Source: JAKALD01 sp963817785 (GTDB lineage Bacteria; Pseudomonadota; Gammaproteobacteria; Burkholderiales; SG8-39). From it: a DNA stretch of 64,000 nucleotides. Location of the stretch: assembly GCA_963817785.1 (NCBI GenBank), contig CAWFPL010000008.1:1635468-1699467 (forward strand). Direction: 5' to 3'. Each line of letters starts with the position of its first letter. Positions within the stretch are counted from its first letter, which is position 1. Both the position numbers and the translations under genes were made by a program. Positions 49,592-58,328 of this stretch are shown here, in pieces. Below the pieces are notes generated by a model. The model searched no databases. It saw only the letters and a program-made list of their open reading frames with translations, and was not told the origin of the DNA.

Positions 49592-51957
49592 GCGACGAGC
49601 TCGACTTCGAAGGCCCGGCGAGCTACGTCGGACGCTCGGTCTCGCGCCCGAACGCGCGCCGCCTGGCCGAAGGGCGCGGGCAGTACGTCGACGACGTGGT
49701 GCTGCCGCGCATGCTGCACCTCGCCTTCGTGCGCTCGCCCTACGCCCATGCGCGAATCCTGCGCATCGACGCGCGCAAGGCCGAGGGCATGCCGGGCGTG
49801 CGCCGCGTCGCCACCGGCGCCGACATCGCGCAGATCTGCAAGCCCTACGTCGGGGTGCTCACGCACCTCGCGGGCATGCGCTCGCCGCCGCAGCATCCGC
49901 TCGCGCTCGAGGTCGCGCGCTGGCAGGGCGAGCCGGTGGTGGCGGTGGCGGCCGACACACGCGCCGAGGCCGAGGACGCCTGCGAGGCGGTCGAGGTCGA
50001 ATGGCAGGAGCTTCCCGCGGCGCTGGACGCCGAGCGCGCGCTCGAGCCCGGCGCGAGCGTGATCCACCCGGAGCTCGGCGACAACCTGTGCTTCCGGCGC
50101 GTGGTCGACTCGGGCGGCGTGGACGAGGCCTTCGCGCAGGCCGCGGTGGTGGTCGAGGACACGCTTCATTTCGGGCGCCACACCGGCGTGACGCTCGAGC
50201 CGCGCTCGATCATCGCCGACTACAACCCGGCGGACGAATCGCTCACCGCGTACCACTCCGGCCAGTCGCCGCACATGATGCAGGCGATCCTGGCGAGCCG
50301 CCTGGGCCTGGACGAGCACCGCGTGCGGATCGTGTGCCGCGACGTCGGCGGCTCCTTCGGCATCAAGATCCACGTCTACGGCGACGAGATGGCCGCCTGC
50401 GCGCTCTCCATCATGCTGCGCCGCCCGGTCAAGTTCGTCGCCGACCGCTACGAGTCCTTCCTCTCGGACATTCACGCGCGCGACCACCGCGTGCGCGCCC
50501 GGCTCGCCGCCGACCGCGACGGCCGCGTGCTCGCGCTCGAGATCGACGACCTCACCGGCGTAGGGCCGTACTCGATGTTCCCGCGCTCCTCCGCGGTCGA
50601 GTGCAACCAGGTGCTCAACCTGACCGGCGGGCCATACAGGCACCCGCATTACCGCGCCACCGGGACGGTGGTGTTCCAGAACAAGAACCCGATGAGCCAG
50701 TACCGCGCTGTCGGCCACCCGATCGCCACCGCGGTCGGCGAGCACATGATCGACCGCGCGGCCGAGTCCATCGGGCTCGACCCGGCCGAGATGCGGCGCA
50801 GGAACCTGATCGCCGACGACGCCTACCCCTGCCAGTCGCCCTCCGGGATGCGCTTCGAGGCCCTCTCGCACCACGCCTGCCTCGACAAGCTGCTCGCGCT
50901 GATGGACTACCCGCGCCTGCGCGCCGAGCAATCGGCGCTGCGCGCGAAGGGCGTGTACCGCGGCATCGGCCTGGCGAGCTTCATCGAAGTGACCAACCCG
51001 AGCCCGATGTTCTACGGCGTGGGCGGCGCGCGCATCGCGGCGCAGGACGGCTGCACCATGCGCCTGGACGCCTCGGGCGCGATCATCGCGGCCACCGGGA
51101 TCACCGAGCAGGGCCAGGGCACCGAGACCATCGTCGCGCAGATCGCGGCCACCGCGCTCGGGGTGCAGATGAGCTGCGTCAAGGTGCTCACCGGCGACAC
51201 CGACAAGGTGCCCTACGGCGGCGGCACCTGGGCCTCGCGCGCCGCCGGCATCGGCGGCGAGGCGGTGCTGCAGGCCGGGCTCGCGCTGAAGAAAAACATC
51301 CTCGAAGTCGGCGCGCGCATCCTCAAGACCGACGCCGCGGCGCTCGACATCGCCGACGGCCGGGTGGTCAAGCGCGGCACGGACCAAGGCATCACCCTCA
51401 CCGAGCTCGCGCGCATCGTCTACTACCGCGGCAACGAGCTGCCCTCCGACTTCCAGCCCGAGCTGGTGGTGACCCGCCACTACCGGGTCAAGGACTACCC
51501 CTTCGTGTTCACCAACGGCGCGCAAGGCTGCCTGGTCGAAGTCGATCCCGAGACCGGCCTGCTGCGCGTGCTCAGAATGTGGTGCGTGGACGACTGCGGG
51601 CGCGTGATCAACCCCAAGCTGGTCGAAGAACAGATCCGCGGCGGCATCGTCCAGGGCCTGGGCGGCGCGCTCACCGAGCACTGCCGCTACGACGAGCGCG
51701 GGCAACTGCTCAGCTGCACCCTGGCCGACTACCTGGTACCGATGGCAGGCGAGATGCCCGACATCGAAGTCGCGCACGTTCAGACACCGACGCGCACATC
51801 GCTCCTCGGCGCGAAGGGCGCGGGCGAAGCCGGCACCGGCGGCGCGCCGGCGGCGGTGCTCGGCGCGGTGAACGACGCGCTGCGGCCGCTGGGGGCGCGC
51901 GTGACGAACCTGCCGATCACGCCGGATGTCGTGCTGGCTGCGCTGGGGAAGATCTGA
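49588..51957 (+). CDS. molybdenum hydroxylase large (molybdopterin-binding) subunit
   Basis: A 789-residue catalytic subunit binding molybdopterin cytosine dinucleotide. Visible are the N-terminal RRLAEGRGQYVDDVVLPRML, HTGVTLEPRSIIADY, GGSFGIKIHVYGDEMAACAL, GITEQGQGTETIVAQIAATAL, YGGGTWASRAAGIGGEAVL, and the active-site glutamate loop LGAKGAGEAGTGGAPAAV. The region that carries the copper-binding Cys in true CO dehydrogenase (VAYRCSFR) reads SQYRAVGHPIA here, so this is not a CO dehydrogenase of that class. It probably hydroxylates a heterocycle or aldehyde. About 660 bp downstream begins a transport and oxidation operon on the same strand. Confidence 0.92.
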   Translation: MSDELDFEGPASYVGRSVSRPNARRLAEGRGQYVDDVVLPRMLHLAFVRSPYAHARILRIDARKAEGMPGVRRVATGADIAQICKPYVGVLTHLAGMRSPPQHPLALEVARWQGEPVVAVAADTRAEAEDACEAVEVEWQELPAALDAERALEPGASVIHPELGDNLCFRRVVDSGGVDEAFAQAAVVVEDTLHFGRHTGVTLEPRSIIADYNPADESLTAYHSGQSPHMMQAILASRLGLDEHRVRIVCRDVGGSFGIKIHVYGDEMAACALSIMLRRPVKFVADRYESFLSDIHARDHRVRARLAADRDGRVLALEIDDLTGVGPYSMFPRSSAVECNQVLNLTGGPYRHPHYRATGTVVFQNKNPMSQYRAVGHPIATAVGEHMIDRAAESIGLDPAEMRRRNLIADDAYPCQSPSGMRFEALSHHACLDKLLALMDYPRLRAEQSALRAKGVYRGIGLASFIEVTNPSPMFYGVGGARIAAQDGCTMRLDASGAIIAATGITEQGQGTETIVAQIAATALGVQMSCVKVLTGDTDKVPYGGGTWASRAAGIGGEAVLQAGLALKKNILEVGARILKTDAAALDIADGRVVKRGTDQGITLTELARIVYYRGNELPSDFQPELVVTRHYRVKDYPFVFTNGAQGCLVEVDPETGLLRVLRMWCVDDCGRVINPKLVEEQIRGGIVQGLGGALTEHCRYDERGQLLSCTLADYLVPMAGEMPDIEVAHVQTPTRTSLLGAKGAGEAGTGGAPAAVLGAVNDALRPLGARVTNLPITPDVVLAALGKI

Positions 51958-52618
51958 CGGGTTTTAATCGATCTCCGCATTTCCGCAGGGTCGTCTTCTG
52001 ACCCTGCGGAAATGCGGAGACCCAGGCAACCTCGAAACCCTCCGGCTGCTCGCCACGTCAGCGCGTGTCTTGACGTTGCTGTGTCTCCGTCTTTTGCGCG
52101 GGTCAAAAGCGACCCGCGCAAAAGACGGAGATCGGGGAAAACCCGTGCTCACCATCGCGCTTCCCGGGTTCGCCTTTGACCTTCCCAGATCTCCGCATTT
52201 CCGCAGGGTCGCCTTTTGACCCTGCGGAAATGCGGAGACACAGAAACCTCAAAACCTTCACCCCGCTTCTATCCGCCCGGTCTGCAACCACGGCGCGCGT
52301 CTCGGCGTTGCTGTGTCTCCGTATTTTGCGCGGGTCAAAAAGCGACCCGCGCAAAAGACGGAGATCGGGGAAAACCCGAGTTCCCCATCGCGCTTCTCTT
52401 GCCTTTCCGCGGTCTCCGCCTTTCGCCCGGGCCGCCGTGCAAGCCCAACGCCAGCCCCGGACCGTTCTCAGGATCGTCTTCCAGGTCGGGTCCAGGCACC
52501 CGAAGCGCCCCCCGACGCCTCCCTTGTGCGCCGAGCGGTTTTATCCATACACTACGCGCCACGTACCCCGGCCCAACAAGGGGACGCTTCCGGCACACAC
52601 CAATAGGAGGATTCGGAG
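51958..52618. other. intergenic region between hydroxylase and transporter genes
   Basis: 661 bp without a convincing gene. Most of it is the tandem hairpin repeat (51971-52406). The remaining 200 bp before the substrate-binding protein contain only the AGGAGG ribosome-binding site near 52606. Hairpins without U-tracts make a plain intrinsic terminator less likely. Confidence 0.6.
51971..52406. repeat. tandem 218-bp repeat, each unit with two 21-bp hairpins
   Basis: Two diverged copies of a 218-bp unit start at 51971 and 52189. Each holds hairpin A (arms 51972-51992/52000-52020; second copy 52190-52210/52218-52238, all perfect 21-bp) and hairpin B (arms 52084-52104/52111-52131 perfect; 52316-52336/52344-52364 one mismatch). 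The arms are nearly identical between units, whereas the DNA between hairpins differs, so pairing appears conserved. A degenerate third start (GGTCTCCGCC at 52411) follows. It lies between the hydroxylase gene and the ABC transporter gene. Confidence 0.85.
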
Positions 52619-53884
52619 ATGGCTCACCCTCATTCGTTCACGCGCGCGCGGCTGAAGTCGGGCCTGCTCGCACTGGCGGTGGCGTTCGGTACGCTCGCTT
52701 CGGTCGCGACGCAGGCGGCCGAGCCGCTCAAGATCGGCTTCAGCATGGCGCTCTCCGGCGGCCTGGCCGCCGCCGGCAAGGCCGCGCTGATCGCGATGGA
52801 GATCTGGAAGGACGACATCAACGCGAAGGGCGGGCTGCTCGGCCGCCCGGTGCAGTTCGTTTATTACGACGACGCGACCAACCCGGCCACGGTGCCGGGG
52901 ATCTACACCAAGCTGCTGGACGTGGACAAGGTGGACCTGGTGGTTTCGAGCTACGGCACCAACGAGATTTCGCCGGCGATGCCGATCGTGATGCGCAAGA
53001 AGCTGGTGTTCCCGTCGCTGTTCGGGCTGGCGGTGAACGATCAGTTCAATTACGACCGCTATTTCCAGATCATGCCGGCGGGCCCGCAGCCGAAGCTCGA
53101 CTGGTCCAGGGGCTTCTTCCAGCTCGCGAAGGAGCAGCGTCCGGAGCCGAAGACGGTGGCGATCGTCGCCGCGGACTCGGACTTCGCGCTCGCCGCCGCC
53201 TCCGGCGCGCGCGAGAACGCGAAGAAGGACGGCTTCAAGGTGGTCTACGACAAGACCTACCCGCCCAGCACCACCGACTTCACGCCGATCGTGCGCGCGA
53301 TCCAGGCCGAGAAGCCCGACCTGGTGTACGTGGCGTCCTATCCGCCTGACTCGGTCGGCATGGTGAAGGCCGCGCGCGAGGTCGGGCTGAAGGCGAAGAT
53401 GTTCGGCGGCGGCATGGTGGGCCTGCAGTTCGCGGCCATCCAGAAGAACCTCGGGCCGATGCTCGACAACATCGTCAACTACCACTTCTGGGTGCCGGCG
53501 CCGACGCTCAAGTTCCCGGGCATCGACGAGTTCCTGAAGAAATACGAGGCGGCCGCCGCGGGCAAGGGGGTCGATCCGCTCGGCCAGTACCTGCCGCCCT
53601 ACGCCTACGCCTACATGCAGGTGCTCGGCGATTCGATCGAGGCGACCAAGGGCCTCGACCAGGCGAAGCTCGCCGCGTACATGCACGGCCACACCTTCGA
53701 CACGGTGGTCGGCAAGGTGAAGTTCGGCAAGAACGGCGAGTGGGCCCAGTCGCGCGTGCTGATGACCCAGTTCCGCAACGTGAAGCCGAACGACCTCGAT
53801 CAGTTCCGCGAGCCGGGCACGCAGGTGGTGCTGTATCCGCCGCGCTGGAAATCGGGGAAGATGGTCTATCCCTTCAACGAGTAA
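52619..53884 (+). CDS. Liv-type ABC transporter periplasmic substrate-binding protein
   Basis: A 421-residue periplasmic protein of the branched-chain amino acid/amide binding fold (Peripla_BP_6). Residues 1-32 form a signal peptide (LLALAVAFGTLASVATQAAE). The mature protein begins PLKIGFSMALSGGLAAAGKAAL, with DDINAKGGLLGRPVQFVYYDDATNPATV, VVSSYGTNEISPAMPI, YPPSTTDFTPIVRAIQA and the C-terminal FDTVVGKVKFGKNGEW. Members bind amino acids, amides, urea or aromatic acids; the ligand here is unknown. It is the first gene of a coupled operon ending with a flavin monooxygenase and a deacetylase. Start ATG 52619 after AGGAGG. Confidence 0.92.
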   Translation: MAHPHSFTRARLKSGLLALAVAFGTLASVATQAAEPLKIGFSMALSGGLAAAGKAALIAMEIWKDDINAKGGLLGRPVQFVYYDDATNPATVPGIYTKLLDVDKVDLVVSSYGTNEISPAMPIVMRKKLVFPSLFGLAVNDQFNYDRYFQIMPAGPQPKLDWSRGFFQLAKEQRPEPKTVAIVAADSDFALAAASGARENAKKDGFKVVYDKTYPPSTTDFTPIVRAIQAEKPDLVYVASYPPDSVGMVKAAREVGLKAKMFGGGMVGLQFAAIQKNLGPMLDNIVNYHFWVPAPTLKFPGIDEFLKKYEAAAAGKGVDPLGQYLPPYAYAYMQVLGDSIEATKGLDQAKLAAYMHGHTFDTVVGKVKFGKNGEWAQSRVLMTQFRNVKPNDLDQFREPGTQVVLYPPRWKSGKMVYPFNE

Positions 53885-53912
53885 TCCGCACTAGGCAGGG
53901 CCCCGCGCCGCG

Positions 53913-54788
53913 GTGCTTTCGGTCGATCTTCTCTCGAACGCGCTCGCGGCGGGGCTGCTGCTCGGCGGCTTCTACGCCGCCGTGTCGATCGGGCTGGCCA
54001 TCAGCTTCGGCCAGCTCGACATCGTCAACATCGCGCACCCGGCGTTCATCGTCGTAGGCTCGTACGTCGCCTGGATCCTGAACAGCCGCTTCGGGCTCGA
54101 TCCGGTGCTGGCCGGGGTGCTCGCCTCCCCGGTGTTCTTCCTCGCCGGCGTGGCGATGTACCGCATCTACTACGCCGCCTTCGAGCGCACCGGGCAGGAG
54201 TCGCTGAGCGGGCTGGCGTTCTTCTTCGGCGTCATGTTCATCATCGAGGTGGCCCTGATGCTGGTCTACGGGGTGGACTACCGCCTCGTCACCGCCGGCT
54301 ACATCGGCAAGAGCGTCAATCTCGGCCCCGTCGGCCTGCCGCTGCGCCTGCTGGTGCCGTTCGCGGTCTCGCTCGCGCTCACCGGCGGGATCTGGCTGTA
54401 CCTGTCGCGCACCTTCATGGGCCGCGCGATCCTGGCGGTGGCGCAGGACCCGCTCGCGCTGCAGCTGATGGGCGCCGATCCGGTGCGCATCAAGCAGTTC
54501 GCCTTCGGCCTGGCGATCGCCACCACCGCGATCGCCGGCTCGCTGCTGATCATCATCGGCCCGGTGGTGCCCTCGATCGACCGCGACTACATCGGGCGCG
54601 TGTTCGCCATCGTCGTGCTCGGCGGCATGGGCAGCATCAGCGGCATGTTCGTCGCCGCCATGATCCTGGGGGTCGTGGAGAGCCTGGTGTCCACCTTCGC
54701 CGGTCCCTCGTGGGCGCCGGCGGTGGCCTTCGGGGTGCTGCTGCTCACGCTCGCGCTGCGCCCCTCGGGGCTGTTCGGCAGGCGCTAG
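53913..54788 (+). CDS. Liv-type ABC transporter permease (LivH-like)
   Basis: A 291-residue inner-membrane permease with about eight transmembrane segments. The start LSVDLLSNALAAGLLLGGFYAAVSIGLAISFGQLDI-like region is diagnostic (NIAHPAFIVVGSYVAW follows). The cytoplasmic coupling loop reads AVAQDPLALQLMGADPVRIKQFAFGLA, and VFAIVVLGGMGSISGMFVAAMILGVVESL closes the fold. Start GTG 53913, 28 nt after the binding-protein gene. Works with the LivM-like protein next to it. Confidence 0.93.
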   Translation: MLSVDLLSNALAAGLLLGGFYAAVSIGLAISFGQLDIVNIAHPAFIVVGSYVAWILNSRFGLDPVLAGVLASPVFFLAGVAMYRIYYAAFERTGQESLSGLAFFFGVMFIIEVALMLVYGVDYRLVTAGYIGKSVNLGPVGLPLRLLVPFAVSLALTGGIWLYLSRTFMGRAILAVAQDPLALQLMGADPVRIKQFAFGLAIATTAIAGSLLIIIGPVVPSIDRDYIGRVFAIVVLGGMGSISGMFVAAMILGVVESLVSTFAGPSWAPAVAFGVLLLTLALRPSGLFGRR

Positions 54789-55751
54789 ATGAAGCCCCGG
54801 CTCAGCGTGTTCTGGGTGTGCATCGCCGCCGTCCTCGCCGGGGGGCTGGTGCTCACCGAGGTGCTGCACAACGACTACTACTTCAACGCCCTGTACGTGG
54901 TCCTGCAGGGCACCCTCATGGCGGTGGCCTGGAACATCCTCGGCGGGTTCACCGGCTACGTGAACTTCGGCAGCGCCGCCTTTTTCGCGGTCGGCGCCTA
55001 CACCTCGATCTTCCTCGACAAGGTCTTCGGCCACGTGCTGCCGCTGCCGGTGCTGATCGCCGCGGCCGCGGTGGTCTGCGGCCTGATCGGCCTGGGCGTG
55101 GGCTACCTCAGCCTGCGCCTGAAGGGGGTGTACTTCTCGATCGCGACGCTGGCGATGGCGATCGTGTTCGCGACCCTGATCAGCAACTGGCGCTACATGG
55201 GCGGCGCGCGCGGCGCCTACATCCTCACCCCGGACGCCCACCTGTGGTTCCACAGCTACATCCAGATGCTGTTCATGGTCATGCTGCTGCTCACCGCGGC
55301 GGCGGTGGCGATCTCGCGCGGGCTGGTGACCTCGCGCCTGGGCCGCGGCCTGGCCGCGATCCGCGACGACGAGGTCGCTGCCGAGTGCGCCGGCGTGCCC
55401 ACGCTGCGCCTGAAGCTCGTCTCGACCGTGGTGATGGGCGCGCTGATGGGCGTGGCGGGCGCGCCCTACCCGTTCTTCGTCACCTTCGTCGATCCCGATT
55501 CCGCCTTCAGCCTGTTCGTGGCCGTGAACGCCATCGCCATGCCGATGATCGGCGGCACCGCGCACTGGATCGGGCCGGTGATCGGCGCGCTGCTGGTGGG
55601 CGGCGCGCAGCAGGTGATCACGGTCACCGTGTCCTCGGCGCTCAACGTGCTGTTCGTCGGCGTGATGCTGGTGGTGTTCGTCGCCGTGGCGCCGCAGGGC
55701 ATCGTCGGGCTGGCGCAGAAATTCTGGTCGCGAAGGCAGCGTTCGCCATGA
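54789..55751 (+). CDS. Liv-type ABC transporter permease (LivM-like)
   Basis: A 320-residue permease whose ATG follows the LivH stop without a gap. Nine or so transmembrane segments; signature blocks are LVWNILGGFTGYVNFG-type AWNILGGFTGYVNFGSAAFFA, GLIGLGVGYLSLRLKGVYFSI, LAMAIVFATLISNW, and the coupling loop GLAAIRDDEVAAECAGVPTLR. Ends with NVLFVGVMLVVFVAVAPQGI. It overlaps the LivG-like ATPase gene by 4 nt (ATGA). Partner of the LivH-like permease. Confidence 0.93.
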   Translation: MKPRLSVFWVCIAAVLAGGLVLTEVLHNDYYFNALYVVLQGTLMAVAWNILGGFTGYVNFGSAAFFAVGAYTSIFLDKVFGHVLPLPVLIAAAAVVCGLIGLGVGYLSLRLKGVYFSIATLAMAIVFATLISNWRYMGGARGAYILTPDAHLWFHSYIQMLFMVMLLLTAAAVAISRGLVTSRLGRGLAAIRDDEVAAECAGVPTLRLKLVSTVVMGALMGVAGAPYPFFVTFVDPDSAFSLFVAVNAIAMPMIGGTAHWIGPVIGALLVGGAQQVITVTVSSALNVLFVGVMLVVFVAVAPQGIVGLAQKFWSRRQRSP

Positions 55752-56485
55752 GCGCCCCGGTGCTCGCGGTCGGCGGCCTCACCAAGCGCTTCGGCGGCTT
55801 CGTCGCCCTGCAGGGCGTCGATTTCGAAGTCGCGCCCGCCGAGCGCGTCGGCCTGATCGGCCCCAACGGCTCGGGCAAGAGCACGCTGGTCAACTGCATC
55901 ACCGGGGTGCTGCGCCAGGAGGAGGGCTCGATCCGCTTCGACGGCCACGACCTCGGCAGCCTGCCGCCGCACCGCCGCACCCGCCTGGGGCTCGCGCGCA
56001 GCTTCCAGATCCCGCGCCCGTTCGCGAGCATGACGGTGCTGGACAACCTGCGCATCCCGCTGCTGTACGCCGCGCACGCGCACGGCGGGACCCGGCGCAG
56101 CTCGGACGAGGCGGGCGACGAGGCGCTCGGGATCCTGAAGCAGATCGGACTGGCCGCCAAGGCCGGCGAGAGGTCCGGCGGCCTCACCCAGGTCGACATG
56201 CGCAAGCTCGAGCTCGCGCGCGCGATCGCCGCGCGTCCCAAGCTGCTGATCTCCGACGAGGCGATGGCGGGCCTTTCCTCCGCCGAGGTGGACGAGATCC
56301 TGGCGATCCTCTTGGAGATGAAGGCGCGCGGCATCGCGGTGATCATGATCGAGCACATCATGCGCGCGGTGATGCGCTTTTCCGAGCGCGTCGCGGTGCT
56401 GGTGGTCGGGCGCAAGATCGCCGACGGCAGGCCCGACGAGGTGATGCGCAACCCGGAAGTGGAGAAGGCCTACCTTGGCGAATAG
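55748..56485 (+). CDS. Liv-type ABC transporter ATPase (LivG-like) with atypical signature motif
   Basis: A 245-residue nucleotide-binding subunit. Walker A is GLIGPNGSGKSTLVNCITG, Q-loop ARSFQIPRPF, Walker B LLISDEAMAGLSSAEVDEI, and switch His IMIEHIMRAVM. The ABC signature normally LSGGQ or LSYGQ reads SGGLTQVDMRKLELARA here, and the residue before Walker B is LLISDE rather than LLLLDE. Such variants occur in LivG relatives, so it is probably functional. It overlaps the next gene (TTG start at 56475) by 11 nt. Confidence 0.9.
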   Translation: MSAPVLAVGGLTKRFGGFVALQGVDFEVAPAERVGLIGPNGSGKSTLVNCITGVLRQEEGSIRFDGHDLGSLPPHRRTRLGLARSFQIPRPFASMTVLDNLRIPLLYAAHAHGGTRRSSDEAGDEALGILKQIGLAAKAGERSGGLTQVDMRKLELARAIAARPKLLISDEAMAGLSSAEVDEILAILLEMKARGIAVIMIEHIMRAVMRFSERVAVLVVGRKIADGRPDEVMRNPEVEKAYLGE

Positions 56486-57206
56486 CCTGCGCGTCGAGGA
56501 CCTGCGCGCCGGCTACGGCAACGTGCAGGTGCTGCACGGCCTGTCGCTCGCGGTGAACGACGGCGAGACCGTGGCGCTGCTCGGCACCAACGGCAACGGC
56601 AAGAGCACGCTCATCAAGTGCATCATGGGCATCGTGCGCCCGAGCGCCGGGCGCATCGTCGCCGAGATCGGCGGCGCCGAGCACGACCTCGCCGGCCTGG
56701 CGCCGCAGGAGGTGGTGCGCCTGGGCATCGCGCTGGTGCCCGAGGGCCGGCGCCTGTTCCCCAGGCTGACGGTCGAGGAGAACCTGCTGCTCGGCGCGCA
56801 CCGGCGCGAGGCGCGCGCGCACCTGGCGGCGAACCTGGCGTTCTGCTTCGAGGCCTTCCCGCGCCTGGCCGAGCGGCGCGGCCAGCTCGCCGGCAGCATG
56901 AGCGGCGGCGAGCAGCAGATGCTCGCGCTCGCCCGCGCGCTGATGAGCGCGCCCAAGATCCTGCTGGTCGACGAGCCCTCGGTGGGCCTGTCGCCGCTGC
57001 TGGTGCAGCACACGGTGAACAAGATCCAGGAGCTCAAGCACAAGTTCGGCCTCACGGTGCTGATGGCCGAGCAGAATTTCCACCAGGCGATCCGTATCGC
57101 CGACCGCGGCTACGTGATCGTGCACGGCCGCATCGAGTTCGAGGGCGGCTCGCGCGAGACCCTGAGCGACAACGACCTGGTGAAGAAGCTCTATCTCGGC
57201 CTGTGA
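56475..57206 (+). CDS. Liv-type ABC transporter ATPase (LivF-like)
   Basis: A 243-residue ATPase. Start TTG 56475 within the end of livG. Walker A LLGTNGNGKSTLIKC, Q-loop/X-loop LVPEGRRLFPRLTVEENLLLGA, signature SMSGGEQQMLALARALMSAP, Walker B ILLVDEPSVGLSPLLV, switch AEQNFHQAIRIADRG. It completes the five-gene importer (binding protein, two permeases, two ATPases) and is followed after 22 nt by the flavin monooxygenase gene, implying that the imported compound is its substrate or a precursor. Confidence 0.93.
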   Translation: MANSLRVEDLRAGYGNVQVLHGLSLAVNDGETVALLGTNGNGKSTLIKCIMGIVRPSAGRIVAEIGGAEHDLAGLAPQEVVRLGIALVPEGRRLFPRLTVEENLLLGAHRREARAHLAANLAFCFEAFPRLAERRGQLAGSMSGGEQQMLALARALMSAPKILLVDEPSVGLSPLLVQHTVNKIQELKHKFGLTVLMAEQNFHQAIRIADRGYVIVHGRIEFEGGSRETLSDNDLVKKLYLGL

Positions 57207-57228
57207 GGCCGGCGCAGAAGAGGACCGC

Positions 57229-58317
57229 ATGAAGCTCGGATACTTCACCATGCCGCTGCACCCGCCGCGGCGCAACTACGTCGAAACGCTGAAGGAGGAC
57301 CGCGAGGCGATCCTGCTCGCCGACCGGCTCGGCTACTGCGAGGCCTTCGTCGGCGAGCACGTCACCGACGTCGCCGAGTCGGTCACCAGCTGCACCGCCT
57401 TCCTCGCGAGCCTCATCCACCAGACCAGGCAGATCAAGCTCGGCACCGGAACCCTCAACCTGCCGAACGGCCACCCGGCGCAGCTCGCCGCGACGGTGTC
57501 GATGCTGGACCACATGCTGGAAGGAAGGCTCATCGTGGGCATCAGCCCGGGCGGCCTGCCCTCGGACTGGGAGGTGTTCGAGAACATGGGCAAGAACCGC
57601 AACGCCATGTTCGTCGAGTGCATCAACCACATGATCGCGATCTGGACCGGCGAGCCGCCCTACGACCTGAAGGGCGAGTTCTGGAACGTCTCCACCGCCA
57701 AGACCATGATCCCGGACATCGGCCAGGGCATCATCCCCAAGCCCTGGCAGAAGCCCTACCCGCCGATCGTGGTCACCGCGGTCGAGCCGTTTTCCAGGGG
57801 CGTCACCGAAGCCGCCAAGCGCGGCTGGGACCCGATCTCGGCCAACTTCCTCCTGCCGCAGTGGGTAGCCTCGCACTGGCCGAAATACGCCGAAGGCTGC
57901 GCGGCCGCCGGGCGCCAGGCCGACCCGGCCAACTGGCGCGTGGCGAAGACCGTGTTCGTGGCCGACGACGACGCCACCGCGCGCAAGTACGGCTTCGGGC
58001 CGGACAGCCCGTATCGCTTCTACTACAAGCAGCTGCACTTCAAGCTGGTGCGCGCCGGGCGCGTCAACCTGTTCAAGCCGACCAAGGAAACGCCCGACTC
58101 GGAAGTCACCCTCGATTCGGTGGTCGACAACCTGGTGATCGCCGGCACCGTGGACAAGGTGGTCGACGAGCTGCTCGCGTTTCGCGAGACCACCGGCGAC
58201 TTCGGCACGCTCCTTTACTGCGGCATCGACTGGGCCGACGCGAAGCTCGGGCGCCGCTCGATGGAGCTGATGGCCGAGAAAGTCATGCCGGCGGTGAACC
58301 GCGCCATCTCGAAGTAA
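57229..58317 (+). CDS. LLM-class flavin-dependent monooxygenase-like oxidoreductase
   Basis: A 362-residue TIM-barrel enzyme of the bacterial luciferase-like (LLM) family. N-terminal MKLGYFTMPLHPPRRNYVETL, then LADRLGYCEAFVGEHV, IKLGTGTLNLPNGHPAQLAA, RLIVGISPGGLPSDWEVF and the substrate-side YPPIVVTAVEPFSRGVTEAAKRG. The C-terminal LVIAGTVDKVVDELLAFRETTGDFGTLL is typical. It would use reduced flavin and oxygen to oxidise an organic substrate; RutA and related enzymes cleave pyrimidines this way. The reductase partner is not in the window. It is in the importer operon. Confidence 0.9.
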   Translation: MKLGYFTMPLHPPRRNYVETLKEDREAILLADRLGYCEAFVGEHVTDVAESVTSCTAFLASLIHQTRQIKLGTGTLNLPNGHPAQLAATVSMLDHMLEGRLIVGISPGGLPSDWEVFENMGKNRNAMFVECINHMIAIWTGEPPYDLKGEFWNVSTAKTMIPDIGQGIIPKPWQKPYPPIVVTAVEPFSRGVTEAAKRGWDPISANFLLPQWVASHWPKYAEGCAAAGRQADPANWRVAKTVFVADDDATARKYGFGPDSPYRFYYKQLHFKLVRAGRVNLFKPTKETPDSEVTLDSVVDNLVIAGTVDKVVDELLAFRETTGDFGTLLYCGIDWADAKLGRRSMELMAEKVMPAVNRAISK

Positions 58318-58328
58318 GGACGAACGCC

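Noticed and set aside
49588..51957. Aerobic CO dehydrogenase large subunit
   Set aside because: The copper-binding Cys loop (VAYRCSFR type) is absent; SQYRAVGHP stands in that region.
51971..52131. Intrinsic terminators after the hydroxylase operon
   Set aside because: The stems are long and perfect but no U-tract follows, and the whole unit is duplicated.
51971..52406. CRISPR array
   Set aside because: Only two long units with internal palindromes; no short regular repeats with unique spacers and no cas genes.
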